Shown piece after piece: positions 16,162-23,077 of a DNA stretch of 64,000 nt. The notes under the pieces were generated by a model that searched no databases, had not been told where the DNA came from, and saw only the letters and a program-made list of their open reading frames with translations. A program made the position numbers and the translations under genes. Numbering within the stretch: position 1 is the first letter of the stretch; every line of letters begins with the position of its first letter. The DNA is from Marinobacter salsuginis (GTDB lineage Bacteria; Pseudomonadota; Gammaproteobacteria; Pseudomonadales; Oleiphilaceae), in assembly GCF_009617755.1 (NCBI RefSeq), contig NZ_BGZH01000003.1, positions 62,001-126,000 of the forward strand, given 5' to 3'.

Positions 16162-16500
16162 TCACGCCAACTGGGATACCTTCTGTTTTAGCCCGTCGAT
16201 CCACCTGTTGAGATCGTTCAGTGATCTGGACCCGGTCTCCTGCCCCATGAACTGATCACGTCTGAGCAGAACCAGAGTCGGTATCGCCCTGACGCCGAAT
16301 TTGGCGGCGATCTCGTGCTTCTGATCCACATCCACCTTGATGACCGCGTTGTCTGGATTCAGTTCACTGAATTTTTCAAGCACGGGATTCATTACCTTGC
16401 ACGGCGCGCACCAGGGTGCCCAGAAATCCAGTAGCAGCCATTCGTGTTTATTGGCGAGTTCGCCCAGTTCTTCAAAGGTATTCAGATTAATTAGCGGCAT
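16162..16500 (-). CDS. Thioredoxin-like protein at the end of the bufferin operon
   Basis: This 112-residue thioredoxin has active site WCAPC in LLLDFWAPWCAPCK and cis-proline loop AIPTLVL. It differs from the stand-alone thioredoxin at 4253 (WCGPC). The ATG at 16500 has GAGG five bases upstream; a GTG two codons earlier is possible. The start overlaps the end of the doxX gene by 14 bases, so it is translationally coupled to the bufferin operon. I infer that it keeps bufferin cysteines reduced or acts in copper stress. A dedicated thioredoxin is not a standard member of buf operons as I know them. Confidence 0.92.
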   Translation of the reverse strand: MPLINLNTFEELGELANKHEWLLLDFWAPWCAPCKVMNPVLEKFSELNPDNAVIKVDVDQKHEIAAKFGVRAIPTLVLLRRDQFMGQETGSRSLNDLNRWIDGLKQKVSQLA

Positions 16501-16954
16501 AGTCACCTCTCAAACGGGCTCTGATCAGCTTGTCGAGCGACAACAGACCAGGCCCACACATGGCCAAACCCATGAGAATCAGGCCCCAGACCACGTGATA
16601 TAACTCTGCTGCTGGTGCGATCGCTTCAAGACTGATGACCGCAACAATGTTGATGACGAACAGACCCAGCGAAGACACCAGGGAAAACAGGCCAATGACC
16701 AGTAACACCGGAAAAACCAGTTCGCCAAAGGTCGCCAGGAACGCTGCGAACTCGGGGCTCAACAGCGGAACACTGTATTCTTCCTCAAACAGGAACAGGG
16801 TGGTTCCCCAGTCATCAATCTTCGTAAGGCCAGCCTTGAAAAAGACCCAGGCCACATAAAGCCGCCCCAGAAGCAACGCAATGGGTAGCAGACTGCCAAC
16901 CAATCGCTGGACCGAATCGTTCAAACCGTAGAAACTGTATGCCAACGCTTTCAT
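16487..16954 (-). CDS. DoxX-family membrane protein
   Basis: This 155-residue integral membrane protein of the DoxX family has four predicted helices (about residues 20-45, 60-85, 87-108, 115-140). The signature ALLLGRLYVAWVFFKAGLTKI opens it, followed by FGELVFPVLLVIGLFS. DoxX proteins often accompany DUF692/DUF2063 genes in bufferin-type operons. AGAGGAGAT precedes the ATG. The exact role is unknown; redox or membrane anchoring functions have been proposed for the family. Confidence 0.9.
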   Translation of the reverse strand: MKALAYSFYGLNDSVQRLVGSLLPIALLLGRLYVAWVFFKAGLTKIDDWGTTLFLFEEEYSVPLLSPEFAAFLATFGELVFPVLLVIGLFSLVSSLGLFVINIVAVISLEAIAPAAELYHVVWGLILMGLAMCGPGLLSLDKLIRARLRGDYAAN

Positions 16955-16966
16955 GTTGATCTCCTC

Positions 16967-17716
16967 TTAATGAATGGTTTTGGCGCCAACAATGACGCCT
17001 TTCGCGATCATGTCTTGCAGCCAATGGGTAAAGTTCGTGTCTTTCAGAACATCCTCGCCAAAGACTTCGGCAATACTCCGCTGATTTCTGATTGCCTCTA
17101 GCAACAACACATCTCTCTCTGGAATGACTTCCGCGATGCCTTTCCAACCCGCGCGATAGACCAGCGCATTCTGCCCTCGGCCCTTGGCGATCATTCTCTT
17201 CGCCTGAGCAAAACTGAGTGTGTCCTTCGGGGTCTCACTTTTGTGCGCCTCCCAGATACTGACCACTGGGTACATGGAGCGGAAAAACTGGATCCCTTTG
17301 TTAAGAATCAGAGAGCAAGACGCCAGGTCTTCTCCAATTGCGTTAAAGCTCGCGACGTTTACCTCTTCGTACTGGCTCCTCTCGACGCGTGCTACATGAT
17401 TGTCGAGTCGCGCTACATCGGAGAGATAAGGAACGCGATCTGAAATCCGATGGGAGATAATCCAGCTCGGAAAGCCCCAACCGAATTCGCCCCAGTCTCC
17501 GCTCTGTTTCCGGATCATCCTGAAATAGTCGAGGGCCAGCCCTTCAAAGTCGGCAGGGCCTAGCAGTGCCCTCACGGTTGGATAACCTTGCTCGAGGGCT
17601 CGAACTGCCTTTGCCTCAACCCCAAATCGATACACCTCGGAATTGGGCTGCACCGGCGTGCTCGTGCCGCCGAACAGGAATTCGAGGAAATGAGCCTGGT
17701 AATCAGAGAGATTCAT
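16967..17716 (-). CDS. bufC: BufC-like partner of the MNIO enzyme (DUF2063)
   Basis: This 249-residue protein has an N-terminal DUF2063 domain (MNLSDYQAHFLEFLFG, then about residues 15-100 with EVYRFGVEAKAVRALEQGYPTVRALLG). This family delivers bufferin precursors to the MNIO enzyme. The C-terminal half (about 150-249) resembles a helical extension. The ATG at 17716 overlaps the end of bufB by 14 bases, showing translational coupling; the open frame extends to 17815 but would overlap bufB deeply. The MNIO-partner role comes from family knowledge and operon context. Confidence 0.88.
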   Translation of the reverse strand: MNLSDYQAHFLEFLFGGTSTPVQPNSEVYRFGVEAKAVRALEQGYPTVRALLGPADFEGLALDYFRMIRKQSGDWGEFGWGFPSWIISHRISDRVPYLSDVARLDNHVARVERSQYEEVNVASFNAIGEDLASCSLILNKGIQFFRSMYPVVSIWEAHKSETPKDTLSFAQAKRMIAKGRGQNALVYRAGWKGIAEVIPERDVLLLEAIRNQRSIAEVFGEDVLKDTNFTHWLQDMIAKGVIVGAKTIH

Positions 17717-18614
17717 GGCTGCGCTCACTCCCCAGTACCCGGCGCTGTGCCTTTCTGGCCTTGGTAGCCTCCCCAAGAAGCTCGCGCCAGGATGGGAGAT
17801 TGTTATCCCATTCAATCAACGTGGGCTTTGGGCCGATCACATTGAGCACGCGTTCGAAGGTTTGCCAGCCAGCCACGGATACCGGGCAGGCGTGGTCGTC
17901 GATCAGCAGCTCTTCTTCGCCCACGGGCGTCGAGCCCGCAAGATGAATCTCGGTAATCGCAGAGTGGTCGAGTGATCCGACATAGCGATCAACAAAATTC
18001 TCCAGATTTGAGACTTGCCCATTTCGGGCGTTCACCATCAGATTGTTGATATCGAGGATCAGTCCACACTGCGTGCGAGCTACGATTTCACCGATAAAAC
18101 TCGCTTCGTCGAAATCACTCTGGTCAAACTCGATGTAGGCGCAGACATTCTCGATAGCGATCTGACGACCGAGGTACTGTTGTATGCGATCAATGTTGTT
18201 CACTGCATGCAGCAAGCTGTCTTCGGTATAGGGAATGGGTAGAAGATCACCACCGTGAAAAAGCCTTCCACCGATCCTTGCCCAGGTGAAACACAGGTGG
18301 TCCGACACGAGTACCGGATCCACCCGATCCACAAGGCGTTTCAGTTTTTTGAGATAATCGTCAGGAACAGCCTCAACCGACCCCAAACCTGCCGAGGTGC
18401 CGTGCAGGCTGATCGGCGTGCTGGCCGAGACCTCTTGTAGAAGATCGACAGAGATGCCGGCGTCTGCGAAGAAGTTCTCCGAGTGAACCTCAAGAAAATC
18501 GATTGAGGGTGCCTGCTCCAGAACGTCCTGGTAGTGCTCTGGTCGCAGCCCTACCCCAACGGCGGTGCTCTTGAGTTCCTGCTGGCTTTGGCCTGAGTCC
18601 TGACGATTACTCAT
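17703..18614 (-). CDS. bufB: BufB, multinuclear non-haem iron oxidase (MNIO, DUF692)
   Basis: This 303-residue TIM-barrel enzyme belongs to the MNIO (DUF692) family that modifies cysteines of RiPP precursors. Metal-ligand motifs are visible in order: FLEVHSENFFA, VSDHLCF, AIENVCAYI, LILDINNLMVN, EIHLAGS and LIEWDNN near the C-terminus. In characterised bufferin systems the enzyme converts cysteines to thiooxazole-type groups that bind copper. It starts three bases after the bufA stop with AAGGG upstream. Context (bufA before, bufC after) supports the assignment strongly. Confidence 0.94.
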   Translation of the reverse strand: MSNRQDSGQSQQELKSTAVGVGLRPEHYQDVLEQAPSIDFLEVHSENFFADAGISVDLLQEVSASTPISLHGTSAGLGSVEAVPDDYLKKLKRLVDRVDPVLVSDHLCFTWARIGGRLFHGGDLLPIPYTEDSLLHAVNNIDRIQQYLGRQIAIENVCAYIEFDQSDFDEASFIGEIVARTQCGLILDINNLMVNARNGQVSNLENFVDRYVGSLDHSAITEIHLAGSTPVGEEELLIDDHACPVSVAGWQTFERVLNVIGPKPTLIEWDNNLPSWRELLGEATKARKAQRRVLGSERSHESL

Positions 18615-18619
18615 GACCC

Positions 18620-18904
18620 TTAACCCTTGCTTTTCTCAGCAATGATTTCCAGAGCCGTTTCCTTGTCAAAACCACCCAGATCTTCACAGGTGCCCTTCTC
18701 AACAATCTTGTACTCACCCGGGTCGTTGGCGACCTTTGCCTGGCCTGCACAGGAGTGCGTTCCCGCAAGGTTCGCACAGTCGTTACCGCCAACTGGGGAA
18801 ATGCCATAGCATTTTTCCTTGCCGCCTGCGTGAGCCAGTGGCGCGGACATGACGCCGGCCAGTGCAGCGGCCAGTGCCGCGCTAAAAAGAAGCTTCTGGT
18901 TCAT
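18620..18904 (-). CDS. bufA: Bufferin precursor peptide BufA1 (DUF2282)
   Basis: This 94-residue RiPP precursor of the DUF2282/bufferin-1 family has a signal peptide of about 26 residues ending APLAHA, followed by GGKEKCYGISPVGGNDCANL, GTHSCAG and KGTCEDLGG. The four cysteines in the family pattern are the modification sites. Bufferins are exported and sequester copper in the periplasm. The ATG at 18904 has AGGG eight bases upstream; the frame also allows a GTG at 18913. The RBS is part of a predicted hairpin (see 18913-18959). It is the first gene of the buf operon. Confidence 0.95.
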   Translation of the reverse strand: MNQKLLFSAALAAALAGVMSAPLAHAGGKEKCYGISPVGGNDCANLAGTHSCAGQAKVANDPGEYKIVEKGTCEDLGGFDKETALEIIAEKSKG

Positions 18905-18912
18905 ATCGATCA

Positions 18913-18959
18913 CCCTGAAAGTTTGATTCAGGGTCCTTGTTCTGGAAGATCAAGGACCC
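18913..18959 (-). promoter_or_regulatory. Two mutually exclusive hairpins in front of bufA
   Basis: Read on the minus strand, the upstream hairpin pairs GGGTCCTTG (18959-18951) with CAAGGACCC (18939-18931). The downstream hairpin pairs CCCTGAA (18933-18927) with TTCAGGG (18919-18913). The three bases 18931-18933 belong to both, so full forms of both cannot coexist. The downstream arm TTCAGGG holds the AGGG ribosome binding site of bufA. Forming the first hairpin would free it. No T-run follows, so control would be at translation. The sequence pairing is seen directly; the switch function is inference. Confidence 0.55.
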
Positions 18960-18988
18960 CGCAGTTTGCTCAGATCACTGGCAGCGCT

Positions 18989-19459
18989 TTACAGCTTGGC
19001 TGCTTCCACGGTTTTGATCTCCGGCCAGATGTCGTTGGCATTGGCGATGAAGCCAGGTACATCAGTGAGCCAACGCTTCTGCACATCTTTGTTCAGGTTC
19101 AGGTAGAGTTTGTTATCGACAATCCGCCAGGCCTCGGGATCAACGTCGAACTTCTTCTCCATGGTTACGCCGAATGCGCAGTAGCCGCCGTATTGGGGCG
19201 CATAGGCACTGGGGTCGGCACGGAACAGATCACGGTTCTCCGCGCTGGAGAAATGGTAAATCGCGTTCTTGTAGGTGGCGGTGTATTCGGCCGAACCTTT
19301 GGTGGCCTCTGAATCAGAGAAGTAGGCCACCGGGTCGTAACCGCTGATGGCGACATCATTGGCGTCGGCGTTCATGTCGATATCGGCAGCAAAAACACCA
19401 GAAGCCGCGCTCATGGCAGCAACAGCAACGAAGGCACGAAGTTTGTTGAAACGAGTCAT
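18989..19459 (-). CDS. YHS-domain exported protein
   Basis: This 156-residue precursor has a signal peptide (residues 1-24, ending GVFA). The YHS-type domain follows: ISGYDPVAYF, then HFSSAENRDLFRADPSAYAPQYGGYCAFGV. Such exported YHS proteins are thought to bind metals and are common in metal or peroxide stress loci. AAAGGAGATACCC precedes the ATG. It lies 84 bases upstream of bufA on the same strand and may be the first gene of the transcript. The divergent AraC gene shares its upstream region. Confidence 0.9.
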   Translation of the reverse strand: MTRFNKLRAFVAVAAMSAASGVFAADIDMNADANDVAISGYDPVAYFSDSEATKGSAEYTATYKNAIYHFSSAENRDLFRADPSAYAPQYGGYCAFGVTMEKKFDVDPEAWRIVDNKLYLNLNKDVQKRWLTDVPGFIANANDIWPEIKTVEAAKL

Positions 19460-19490
19460 TGGGTATCTCCTTTGAATGAATGATGACTAC

Positions 19491-19542
19491 GTTTGAAACA
19501 TTAAGGCCTCGGGCGGTACTGAATGCGTACGATCGTTCAAAC
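19491..19542. promoter_or_regulatory. Inverted GTTTGAA/TTCAAAC arms in the AraC-YHS gap
   Basis: GTTTGAA at 19491-19497 and TTCAAAC at 19536-19542 form a widely spaced inverted repeat (45 bases between centres) in the region that is intergenic if the AraC start is 19570. Such spacing is compatible with an AraC-family dimer. This is a positional inference. Confidence 0.3.
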
Positions 19543-19569
19543 TTCTATGCCAATTATCTGGAGTGGCTT

Positions 19570-20439
19570 ATGGACAGGCTTTCTTACATTCTCGACCAGC
19601 TCAACGTAAACGCCGGCGTGTTCTTTCGGGGCCAGCTTTGTGGACTCGCGTCCTTTGAAGAGGAAGGAACCGGATACATCCATGTACTCCGTTCGGGGGT
19701 GCTCGATATCATGGAAGCGAACCGGGAAAAAATGACACTCACGGAGCCGACCATGATTTTCTCGGTGCGCTCCCAGCCCCATCAGCTGTTCGGCGCAAAC
19801 AAGGAAGGTGCCGAGATGATTTGCGCCTCGATCAAGTTTCAGACTGGTTCCCGAAACCCGGTCCTCCAGGCGCTGCCTCCTTCCGTTGTACTTCCCCTGT
19901 CTTCCGTTCAGGGCCTTGGCTCATTCGTAGATGTGTTGTTCGCGGAAGCCGAAGCAGCCCAGGAAGGGCGGGACGCGGTTATGAACCGACTCGTTGAGGT
20001 CATTTTCGTAAATGTGCTCCGGCATATCGTTTCCGGGGGGGAAACACCCAAGGGCATGCTATCCGCGCTCGCGGACCGTCAGCTGAGCAAGGTGCTGAAT
20101 TGCATCGACAGCAATCTGAATGGAGATCTTTCGGTTGATAAGCTGGCTGACGTGGCGACCATGTCCCGATCAACCTTCATACAACACTTCAAGAATGTGC
20201 TTAGCCTAGCACCTGGCGAATACGTCCAGAATGCCCGTATCTCTGCTGCCAAGAAGCTCATTCTGAAAGACAAGCCCATGTCGATTATTTGTTTCGAAGT
20301 TGGCTATGAAGACGCTTCCGGGTTCTCCAGGGCCTTCAAAAAGAATACGGGCATGACGCCCAGGGAATGGAAAAAGTTGAACGCGACAGCCGCCGAGGCT
20401 AATAACACCGAAGCTGAGGAAAACGCCAACGTGGCTTGA
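19570..20439 (+). CDS. AraC-family regulator with cupin sensory domain
   Basis: This 289-residue regulator has an N-terminal cupin_6-type sensor (MDRLSYILDQLNVNAGVFFRGQLCG opening, typical of this subgroup). C-terminal tandem helix-turn-helices at about residues 175-275 include LADVATMSRSTFIQHFKNVL, SIICFEVGYEDASGFSRAFKKNTGMTPREW. The frame is open up to 19480, but the ATG at 19570 has CTGGAG eight bases upstream and matches the usual family start. It also leaves a 110-base divergent promoter region instead of 20 bases. It probably regulates the YHS-bufferin genes. Confidence 0.9.
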   Translation: MDRLSYILDQLNVNAGVFFRGQLCGLASFEEEGTGYIHVLRSGVLDIMEANREKMTLTEPTMIFSVRSQPHQLFGANKEGAEMICASIKFQTGSRNPVLQALPPSVVLPLSSVQGLGSFVDVLFAEAEAAQEGRDAVMNRLVEVIFVNVLRHIVSGGETPKGMLSALADRQLSKVLNCIDSNLNGDLSVDKLADVATMSRSTFIQHFKNVLSLAPGEYVQNARISAAKKLILKDKPMSIICFEVGYEDASGFSRAFKKNTGMTPREWKKLNATAAEANNTEAEENANVA

Positions 20440-20451
20440 TCGCTGTGAAAC

Positions 20452-20489
20452 AAAAAACGGGCAAGGATTCTGAATCCTTGCCCGTTTTT
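20452..20489. terminator. Bidirectional terminator between AraC and peptide genes
   Basis: AACGGGCAAGGATTC and GAATCCTTGCCCGTT form a long perfect stem with flanking A- and T-runs on both sides. It terminates the AraC gene on plus and the 56-residue peptide gene on minus. Confidence 0.95.
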
Positions 20490-20504
20490 CTTTTGGTGCA
20501 GCGT

Positions 20505-20675
20505 TTACTTCAGAACAACCTGCCCGCGGATGACCTTTTGGCCACTGTACGGGCTACTGACGGACTGGCTATAGTCGTCGATGTCTGACTTGCGGTCCGC
20601 CAGAGACGCGCTGGCGGAGGCGGAAATCAGGGCGATGGAAACAACAAGCAGTGCTTTGACAGTTACATTTTTCAT
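20505..20675 (-). CDS. Secreted peptide with PYSGQKVIRG motif, 56 residues
   Basis: The 56-residue precursor has a signal peptide ending ASASA (about residue 23) and a mature part opening SLADRKSD, then PYSGQKVIRG at 42-51. LADRKSD and PYSGQxVIRG are shared with the repeat peptide at 6012-6263, so these are paralogues of an unrecognised exported family; this one has a single motif copy. There are no cysteines. CTGGAG stands upstream of the ATG. It lies 76 bases downstream of, and in the same direction as, the NodD-type LysR gene at 20752 and ends at a strong terminator. Function is unknown. Confidence 0.82.
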   Translation of the reverse strand: MKNVTVKALLVVSIALISASASASLADRKSDIDDYSQSVSSPYSGQKVIRGQVVLK

Positions 20676-20751
20676 GATGGGTTTCTCCAGTGGTTGATGT
20701 CTACGAGAGAAATACTAACCACCGGAGCACCCCGACAAATGGACAGGTGTT

Positions 20752-21732
20752 CTAGTTAATGGGCCGATTGTCCAGACCGGAATTAATCACTGTCAGTGGT
20801 CCGCAATCAAGCTCTCTGGCGGCCATGGCTTTTTCCCAACACGCCTTCGCCACTCGCTCGATCATGCTTCGAATCCAGATAATGCCGGGGTCCCGGTCGT
20901 GACGGGTATGCCATGCCAGATAGAGATTGGTCGGCTCCACCTCAATTGGCAGACTGGTAATCGAAATACCCGCGCAGAATTCACAGTCACCGGTGATGAC
21001 TTCCGGAATGGTTGCAACCAGATCCGAGTTTCGGAGCAGGTTTGGAACGGCAGAAAAGTGGTTGACGGTTACCGCAACGCGTCGCTCCAGACCACGCCGG
21101 TTCAATGTATCGTCGACAACACCGTGGGCCTCACCAGACATGGTTGCCAGCAGGTGTTGGGCATTCAGAAACGAATCCAGGTCCACGGGCCGACCACTCA
21201 GGTCATGGCCGCTTCTCATGGCCAATACATAACCGGTTTCGAAGAGCCAGAGGCTTCTCAGGCTGTGATCATGCTGCTCGAAAAAGCCAATCACAAAGTC
21301 GACACTCGCTTCTCGCAGATGATTCGCTGCGGTGGCCGGCGAAAAAGGCACGGCGTGCAGATCAATTCCGGGCGCACACTGCTGCAATTCGGAGACCAGC
21401 GGTTGCCAGACCATTTCAAGTATCAGATCGGTGACCGCTATCCTGAACGTCCTGCGGGATTCGCCCGGCGTGAATCGGGTTGAGTTCACTGCATTGGACA
21501 GTTCATGGAGCGGGTTGCGGATCTGGTCCCACAGGCTTTGCGCATAGGACGTCGGCTCCACCTGCCTTCCCCGTTTAACAAATAGAGGATCCTTCCAGGC
21601 GATGCGCATTCGGGAAACTACATTCGAAACCGCAGGCTGGGTCATGCCCAGGCGGTCCGCCGCTCGTGTAATGGAGCCTTCAGTCATGATGGCGCTGAAG
21701 ACATGCAACAAGTTGAGTTCCTGATTTTTCAT
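20752..21732 (-). CDS. LysR-family regulator, NodD/LeuO-type, second copy
   Basis: This 326-residue LysR regulator is paralogous to the one at 3164-4117. The helix-turn-helix is TRAADRLGMTQPAVSNVVSRMR and the shared C-terminal block is LAWHTRHDRDPGIIW. The ATG at 21732 has GAGGCACC upstream and matches the paralogue's start; the frame is open to 21918 without an RBS. It is followed on the same strand by the 56-residue secreted peptide, and is divergent from the MarR gene at 21887. I infer control of the peptide gene. The effector is unknown. Confidence 0.93.
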   Translation of the reverse strand: MKNQELNLLHVFSAIMTEGSITRAADRLGMTQPAVSNVVSRMRIAWKDPLFVKRGRQVEPTSYAQSLWDQIRNPLHELSNAVNSTRFTPGESRRTFRIAVTDLILEMVWQPLVSELQQCAPGIDLHAVPFSPATAANHLREASVDFVIGFFEQHDHSLRSLWLFETGYVLAMRSGHDLSGRPVDLDSFLNAQHLLATMSGEAHGVVDDTLNRRGLERRVAVTVNHFSAVPNLLRNSDLVATIPEVITGDCEFCAGISITSLPIEVEPTNLYLAWHTRHDRDPGIIWIRSMIERVAKACWEKAMAARELDCGPLTVINSGLDNRPIN

Positions 21733-21886
21733 GGTGCCTCGCTTGTGTTTAAAGAGGACATCGGAGAGAACGTGATACCTGTTTCTCAGACGCCCTGGAG
21801 GCCCGACTGTTACTGAAACCAAGCAAGATTCCCTGAACTCATTTGGTTCGATTGACTGGACATCACGGGCACTTCCACCTAGCATC

Positions 21887-22384
21887 ATGCATATACACTT
21901 AAACACAGGGAAACCCATCGTGTCCGGGCACTCATTAGACCAGGAAACAACGCCTCTTTACGTTGCCAGAACCTGCGCCGCTCTCTACTCCCGCGTGTTT
22001 TCCAGGCTGGTAACCCGTCATTACAACCATCATCTTTCGGACACCGGCCTCAGGATTACGCAGTTCTCTATTCTGAATGCCATCAAACTGTCGCCGCCAA
22101 ACTCTATTAACGAGTTGGCTGAGCTCCTCGGAATGGAGCGCACATCCCTTCAGCGCACGGTTGAAAAACTAATCGCCAAGGGATTTCTGCAATCCCAGCC
22201 TACAGGGCATAAGCGTTCACTGGGGCTTTCATTGACGACGGAGGGCGAAGACATTTACGTGCAGGCACTGGCCAGGTGGGAGGAAGCTCACGATGAGTTC
22301 ACCAACATGGTGGGTGCAGATGACTGGTCAGAGACCGTGGGAAAGCTCCGGCGCTACAGCAGTAAACTCCAGTCGACCCTCTGA
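21887..22384 (+). CDS. MarR-family regulator
   Basis: This regulator of up to 165 residues has a MarR winged helix: LRITQFSILNAIKL, then SINELAELLGMERTSLQRTVEKLIAKGFL at about residues 73-101 and the wing GHKRSLGLSLTTEG. The ATG at 21887 has no clear RBS; an in-frame GTG at 21920 has AGGGAAA upstream and is an equally good start. It is divergent from the LysR gene and convergent with the PNPOx-like gene, 13 bases away. MarR members of this size often repress efflux or detoxification genes. Confidence 0.88.
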   Translation: MHIHLNTGKPIVSGHSLDQETTPLYVARTCAALYSRVFSRLVTRHYNHHLSDTGLRITQFSILNAIKLSPPNSINELAELLGMERTSLQRTVEKLIAKGFLQSQPTGHKRSLGLSLTTEGEDIYVQALARWEEAHDEFTNMVGADDWSETVGKLRRYSSKLQSTL

Positions 22385-22397
22385 CACCTCTACAGCC

Positions 22398-22961
22398 TCA
22401 ATCACGCATGGCCTCGAGCAGGGCTTCGACCTCTGATTGAGTATAGCGAGGGGTAATATGCTGCGGACAATTCCAGTCAAAGGCTTCAACTCGAATGATC
22501 ATGCCCTTCTCTACCTGGGCGTTATAATCGCCATCCTGCAATTGCTCAAGAATCTCAGGCTGGTCTGAGCCGACCAGTGCCATCCGCCCGAGCAGTTTCA
22601 GCCGCCTTCTGTTTGGGTAGTCCATCAGGAACAGAGCGACTCGGTCATTGGTAAGCACGTTGCCCGTGGTGATGTATTGGCGATTGCCGGAGTAATCGGC
22701 AAAGCCGATTGTCGATTGATCTATCACTTTCAAAAAACCGGCCGGTCCTCCCCGGTGCTGAATGTAGGGCCAACCGGTTTCGCTGACACTGGCAATGTAA
22801 AAGCTGTCACGGGCCTCGATGAATCCACGCTCGCGGTCTCTCAGCAGATTGTTGCGGTCAGGCCCGGACTCAATGGATGAATACCCTGAACGGCTGCCCA
22901 TCTTTTCCTGGACCTGCTTTACCATTCTGGTGAACGCGATTTCGGCAAACTTGTGCGCCAT
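22398..22961 (-). CDS. PNPOx-fold flavin-binding protein
   Basis: This 187-residue split-barrel protein belongs to the pyridoxamine 5'-phosphate oxidase superfamily. Typical segments are ARDSFYIASVSETGWPYIQHRGGPAGFLKVID and FADYSGNRQYITTGNVLTNDRVALFLMDYPNRRRLKLLG at about residues 50-125, which form the flavin pocket. It has the size and motifs of the general family, not of PdxH. The ATG at 22961 has GGGAG six bases upstream. Cofactor and substrate are unknown. No operon partner is evident. Confidence 0.85.
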   Translation of the reverse strand: MAHKFAEIAFTRMVKQVQEKMGSRSGYSSIESGPDRNNLLRDRERGFIEARDSFYIASVSETGWPYIQHRGGPAGFLKVIDQSTIGFADYSGNRQYITTGNVLTNDRVALFLMDYPNRRRLKLLGRMALVGSDQPEILEQLQDGDYNAQVEKGMIIRVEAFDWNCPQHITPRYTQSEVEALLEAMRD

Positions 22962-23077
22962 GGCGGGCTCCCGAGGTTCTAAAAAATGATATCCCATTTG
23001 CTATCAGTAACCCGACTGGCCCAGGTGTTACATCGCGCCTCCTTTTTTAAAAAGGGGGCTTGGCTTTTTCTGAGGTT

